Both the position numbers and the translations under genes were made by a program. A stretch of DNA of 8,620 nt from an uncultured Terriglobus sp. Its GTDB lineage: Bacteria > Acidobacteriota > Terriglobia > Terriglobales > Acidobacteriaceae. The stretch is from contig CALMAP010000344.1 in NCBI GenBank assembly GCA_937859825.1, positions 2,830 through 11,449 on the forward strand. Direction: 5' to 3'. This document shows positions 6,113 to 8,620 of this stretch, in pieces. Every line of letters begins with the position of its first letter. The stretch's first letter is position 1. Under the pieces are notes generated by a model that ran no database searches, had not been told where the DNA came from, and was given only the letters and a program-made list of their open reading frames with translations.

Positions 6113-6849
6113 GGCTGCACCCGTGTCGTCTGTGCCTGTTGTTGGGCGATCAGCCACTGATGGAATTGGTCCGGTGGAAGTACCCGTACGATGGCCTGCA
6201 TGCGGTAATGACCGAGACCGCAAACCTGTGTGCAGAGCACCGGGTAGTCACCGGGCACGGTGGCCGTAAAGTGGACGTGGAAGGTCTCGCCCGGAATTGC
6301 GTTCTGCTTGATGCGCAGCGACGGCGCAGCGAAGCCGTGAATCACGTCCAGCGCACGCAGACGCAGGTCGATCTCTTTCCCGGCAGGAATCACCAACATG
6401 GATCGGACAAAGTCGTCCTTTCCGCTGTTATCTGCCGGATCGATTCCCACGGGATTTCCCGCGCCTGGCTCGATCAGCCTTGGCGAGGTTGTGCCAAACG
6501 CCGCATCCTGCCCCGGATAGCGGAAGTACCAGGCAAACTGCATGCCCGTGACCTCCACCTGCATGGCTGCAGGCTCGGCACCGCTGTACCGGCTTGCCGC
6601 CCAGAGCCGTGTCGATCGAAACGCAAGCGTGAAGAAGAGTGCCGCCAGCAGGAGAAGAGGCAATAACTCATAGCGCCATCGGCGGTGTGCGAGCGGTGGG
6701 GCAGATCGCCGGAGCACAACAGCCGTGAGCAAAACCACATTGGCAAGCAGAAACAGAGATGCGAAGATCGAGAGATTGAGAATCAACTGGCGATCGAGCG
6801 CGGGCCCGTGAAGGGCAGCATCAACCGGCAGCGGCCAGTGTGCAATCAT
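6109..6849 (-). CDS. coxB: Cytochrome c oxidase subunit II with CuA centre
   Basis: Receives electrons from cytochrome c through the binuclear CuA site and passes them to subunit I. The 246 residues have two N-terminal membrane helices (about 22-46 and 60-80) and a periplasmic cupredoxin domain. CuA ligands are intact: His171 (DVIHGFAAPSLRIKQNAIPG), then Cys206, Cys210, His214 and Met217 in CTQVCGLGHYRM. This argues for a cytochrome c oxidase and against a quinol oxidase. The usual CxExC glutamate, whose side chain binds Mg in canonical enzymes, is Gln208. No lipobox and no fused cytochrome c domain are seen. ATG at 6849 starts 7 bases after the pdxT stop and no strong Shine-Dalgarno is present, so translation may depend on pdxT. 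The stop overlaps coxA by 4 bases. Confidence 0.95.
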   Translation of the reverse strand: MIAHWPLPVDAALHGPALDRQLILNLSIFASLFLLANVVLLTAVVLRRSAPPLAHRRWRYELLPLLLLAALFFTLAFRSTRLWAASRYSGAEPAAMQVEVTGMQFAWYFRYPGQDAAFGTTSPRLIEPGAGNPVGIDPADNSGKDDFVRSMLVIPAGKEIDLRLRALDVIHGFAAPSLRIKQNAIPGETFHVHFTATVPGDYPVLCTQVCGLGHYRMQAIVRVLPPDQFHQWLIAQQQAQTTRVQP

Positions 6850-6856
6850 CGCCGGA

Positions 6857-7462
6857 CTACTTCGTCACCATGTCGAGAAAAAACCGGTGCACTCTTGTGT
6901 CTGGCGACAGCTCGGGATGGAAGGTCGCTGCAAGCAGATGGCCCTGACGGACGAGCGTGGGTGATCCGTCCCGTTCTGCCAACACTTCCACCTCCGGTCC
7001 GGTTTCTGCAATGCGCGGGGCACGGATATACACCGTCTCAAGTGGCCCCCCGGGCAGTTTGGTCGGGGTTTCCAGGATGCGCGAATCATTCTGACGCCCA
7101 TACGCATTGCGTTCAAGAGTCATGTCCATCACAGCAAGGGACCGCTGTTCAGGATTCTTCACTTTTGTGGCCAGCAGGATCGCACCCGCGCAGGTGCCGA
7201 AGGTGGGGTGAGTCGTAACAAATTCGTGAAGGCTCTCAAAGAATCCATTACGCTCAAGATGCTTTAAAAAGGTCGTGGACTCGCCGCCGGGCAGAATCAC
7301 CGCATCCAATTCCGTAAGCTGATCAGGCGTGCGTACCAGCACCGCGGCTGCACCCAATTCGCGCAGGCGCTGTGCATGTGCCTCGAACGCCCCCTGCAGG
7401 GCAAGCACTCCGATCGTAGGCGCACTTTTTCGTTCAAACCTGGCGCTGTTTCCGGAGTTCAT
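6857..7462 (-). CDS. pdxT: Pyridoxal 5'-phosphate synthase glutaminase subunit PdxT
   Basis: Class I glutamine amidotransferase that releases ammonia from glutamine and channels it to PdxS for DXP-independent vitamin B6 synthesis. In 201 residues the family signatures are all visible: IGVLALQGAFEAH (17-29), PGGESTT (58-64, oxyanion region), GTCAG with the nucleophile Cys91, RNAYGRQNDS (118-127), YIRAP (145-149), and ATFHPEL with His182 and Glu184 completing the triad. About 16 extra residues precede the usual N-terminus; ATG at 7462 is the only ATG available. It lies 68 bases after pdxS, across a hairpin, and is followed at 7 bases by coxB. Shine-Dalgarno sequence in front of it is weak. Confidence 0.97.
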   Translation of the reverse strand: MNSGNSARFERKSAPTIGVLALQGAFEAHAQRLRELGAAAVLVRTPDQLTELDAVILPGGESTTFLKHLERNGFFESLHEFVTTHPTFGTCAGAILLATKVKNPEQRSLAVMDMTLERNAYGRQNDSRILETPTKLPGGPLETVYIRAPRIAETGPEVEVLAERDGSPTLVRQGHLLAATFHPELSPDTRVHRFFLDMVTK

Positions 7463-7472
7463 ACTCGCATTC

Positions 7473-7486
7473 TATTCCCGCGAATA
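7473..7486 (-). other. Short dyad between the pdxS-pdxT hairpin and the pdxT start
   Basis: TATTC and GAATA (5-bp arms, 4-base loop) sit 10 bases upstream of the pdxT ATG, immediately after the stronger hairpin in transcription order. The arms are short and AT-rich, so stability on its own would be low. It may affect access to the pdxT ribosome binding region, but could be chance. Confidence 0.25.
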
Positions 7487-7488
7487 CA

Positions 7489-7512
7489 AAAGGCCGCGTT
7501 GCCGCGGCCTTT
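7489..7512 (-). terminator. Strong GC-rich hairpin between pdxS and pdxT (terminator or attenuator)
   Basis: A perfect 10-bp stem, AAAGGCCGCG paired with CGCGGCCTTT, closes a 4-base loop. Read on the minus strand, the direction of the pdx genes, the loop is GCAA, a GNRA-type stable tetraloop, and the descending arm ends in TTTTGT. The U-run is short and partly inside the stem, so termination may be partial. The hairpin lies 18 bases after the pdxS stop and 26 bases before the pdxT ATG. Alternatives are an RNA-stabilising 3' element for pdxS mRNA or a processing site. Confidence 0.6.
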
Positions 7513-7530
7513 CTGCGCTGTATCGAAATC

Positions 7531-8553
7531 CTACCAGCCGCGTGTCTGCATCAGCTGCGATTCCTCGATAGCCGCCGCGGCAAGGCCCTTCATGCTTCCT
7601 AGCACTGCTTCGGACGCCTCTGCGACGATCTTTGGATCGTTGTAGTGCAACGTCGCGAGCACAATTGCGCGGGCGCGTGAAACAGCCTCGGCATGTTCCT
7701 CCTGATTCCGATGCTGATTGACGTCGTTCTTGGTACAGAGTCCGATCTCCGCATCCATTTGCGTCCACGCAGCTACGTCGAGCGGGTTTGCGCCGTCTTT
7801 CATAAAGATTCCGGAACCGACAAACACCGTCTCCGCGCCGAGTTGCATCATCAATGCGGCGTCTGCCGGTGTGGCAATGCCGCCTGCGGAGAAGTTCGGC
7901 ACGGGCAACTTGCCTAGCTTCGCAACCAGGCGCACCAATTCGTAAGGTGCACCATGCACCTTGGCGGCGTTGTACAGTTCCTCATCCCCAAGCACAGTCA
8001 GAGCTTTGATTTCGCGAACAATCTGGCGCATATGCTGCACGGCGTGCACGACATCGCCCGTACCAGGTTCACCCTTGGTGCGGATCATCGCCGCACCTTC
8101 CGCGATGCGCCGCAGCGCCTCACCAAGGTTCCTCGCTCCGCAAACGAAGGGTGTTGTAAAGGCATGCTTGTCGATGTGGTAAACCTCATCGGCAGGCGTC
8201 AGCACCTCGGACTCGTCGATGAAATCGACGCCAAGCGTCTCCAGTACTTGCGCCTCGGCAAAGTGGCCGATGCGCGCCTTTGCCATCACCGGGATAGAGA
8301 CGGCTCCGATAATCTCCTTGATGAGCTTCGGATTGGCCATGCGGGCGACGCCGCCCTGCGCACGGATCATTGCCGGAACGCGTTCCAGCGCCATCACGGC
8401 CACCGCACCAGCCTCTTCCGCGATGCGCGCCTGTTCCACGCTCATCACGTCCATAATCACGCCGCCCTTCAGCATCTCTGCCAAGCCAGTTTTCAATCGG
8501 AGTGTTTGCGGTGCGTAGTTCCCGTTGGAGGTGTTTAAAGTGGCATCTGCCAT
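7531..8553 (-). CDS. pdxS: Pyridoxal 5'-phosphate synthase subunit PdxS (with C-terminal-region insertion)
   Basis: TIM-barrel synthase subunit that builds pyridoxal 5'-phosphate from ribose 5-phosphate, glyceraldehyde 3-phosphate and ammonia supplied by PdxT. Catalytic residues visible: Asp35 (GGVIMDVMS), Lys92 (PVMAKARIGHF, substrate Schiff base) and Lys160 (IRTKGEPGTGD, second lysine). The phosphate-binding part GGIATPADAALMMQLGAETVF and GSGIF (about 224-250) and the C-terminal MQTRGW are present. At 340 residues it is longer than the usual 290-300. Part of the excess is a 15-20 residue N-terminus; the rest is about 33 residues inserted between GIF...NP (about 257) and the RARAIV helix (about 293). 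ATG at 8553 has AGGAG 9 bases upstream. It is the first gene of the pdxS-pdxT-cox run. Confidence 0.97.
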   Translation of the reverse strand: MADATLNTSNGNYAPQTLRLKTGLAEMLKGGVIMDVMSVEQARIAEEAGAVAVMALERVPAMIRAQGGVARMANPKLIKEIIGAVSIPVMAKARIGHFAEAQVLETLGVDFIDESEVLTPADEVYHIDKHAFTTPFVCGARNLGEALRRIAEGAAMIRTKGEPGTGDVVHAVQHMRQIVREIKALTVLGDEELYNAAKVHGAPYELVRLVAKLGKLPVPNFSAGGIATPADAALMMQLGAETVFVGSGIFMKDGANPLDVAAWTQMDAEIGLCTKNDVNQHRNQEEHAEAVSRARAIVLATLHYNDPKIVAEASEAVLGSMKGLAAAAIEESQLMQTRGW

Positions 8554-8562
8554 GGCGTTTGG

Positions 8563-8567
8563 CTCCT
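8563..8567 (-). promoter_or_regulatory. Ribosome binding site of pdxS
   Basis: AGGAG on the minus strand, 9 bases before the ATG at 8553. It confirms the start. The remaining upstream bases (to 8620) show no promoter or riboswitch that I can support, although the leader may continue past the window edge. Confidence 0.75.
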
Positions 8568-8620
8568 GAGAATGACCTTGTAAGCCCGATGAGGGCCGCT
8601 ATTGAAGGGGGAACGTGTGG

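Noticed and set aside
6112..6223. Longer coxA start at 6223 (37 extra residues)
   Set aside because: The extension lies wholly inside coxB; ATG at 6112 gives the usual ATGA overlap and a normal N-terminus.
5977..6666. Plus-strand open frame of 229 codons opposite coxB/coxA
   Set aside because: It is antisense to the CuA domain and the coxA start, and is Arg/His/Cys-rich in the way shadow frames are.
4379..6849. Quinol oxidase interpretation based on the LHN motif in CoxA
   Set aside because: CoxB keeps all CuA ligands (His171, Cys206, Cys210, His214, Met217), which quinol oxidases lack.
7954..8538. Plus-strand open frame of 194 codons opposite pdxS
   Set aside because: It is antisense to highly conserved PdxS sequence; no family features.
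1..8620. Mobile element, CRISPR array, defence or phage module
   Set aside because: No transposase, integrase, direct-repeat array, tRNA or toxin-antitoxin features were seen; all sequence is accounted for by housekeeping genes with short gaps.

Overview
The window reads as ordinary chromosomal DNA from a moderately GC-rich bacterium. The style of the proteins (PdxS, and a CoxB carrying an FRYPG segment and an IDPAD...GKDDFV loop) and the gene mix suggest an acidobacterium of the Terriglobus/Granulicella/Edaphobacter kind. That placement is an inference from memory of the families. I see no mobile element, CRISPR array, tRNA or rRNA, and no clearly undescribed system.

Layout, right to left on the minus strand: pdxS (8553-7531), a 68-base gap with a strong hairpin, pdxT (7462-6857), coxB (6849-6109), coxA (6112-4379), coxC (4360-3584), and a small CxxC membrane protein (3594-3379). 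From pdxT onward the genes are 7 bases apart, overlap by 4, are 18 bases apart, then overlap by 11. This looks like one transcription unit joining pyridoxal-phosphate synthase to an aa3-type, CuA-containing cytochrome c oxidase. No oxidase assembly genes (Sco, CtaA/CtaB, CtaG) and no subunit IV are present in the window.

The only plus-strand gene is an M20 metallopeptidase/deacylase (2353-3378). Its stop codon directly abuts the stop codon of the small CxxC protein, so two converging units meet with no spacer. Upstream it is divergent from deoC (2241-1498), across a 111-base region that contains a perfect 7+7 dyad. Downstream of deoC, 19 bases away, is a two-GAF, RsbU/SpoIIE-type phosphatase that runs off the left edge (1478 to 1). 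It has no in-frame ATG near its beginning and seems to use TTG.

The most interesting signal is in the oxidase. Two carboxylates that form the non-redox Mg/Mn site in canonical A-type oxidases are both replaced by their amides: Asp by Asn in CoxA, and Glu by Gln in the CoxB CuA loop. One of the two heme-propionate arginines is also replaced, by His. All heme, CuA and CuB ligands remain. Secondary points are a roughly 33-residue insertion in PdxS, the PLP-synthase/oxidase linkage, and coxA and coxC lying in the same frame separated by a single TAG.
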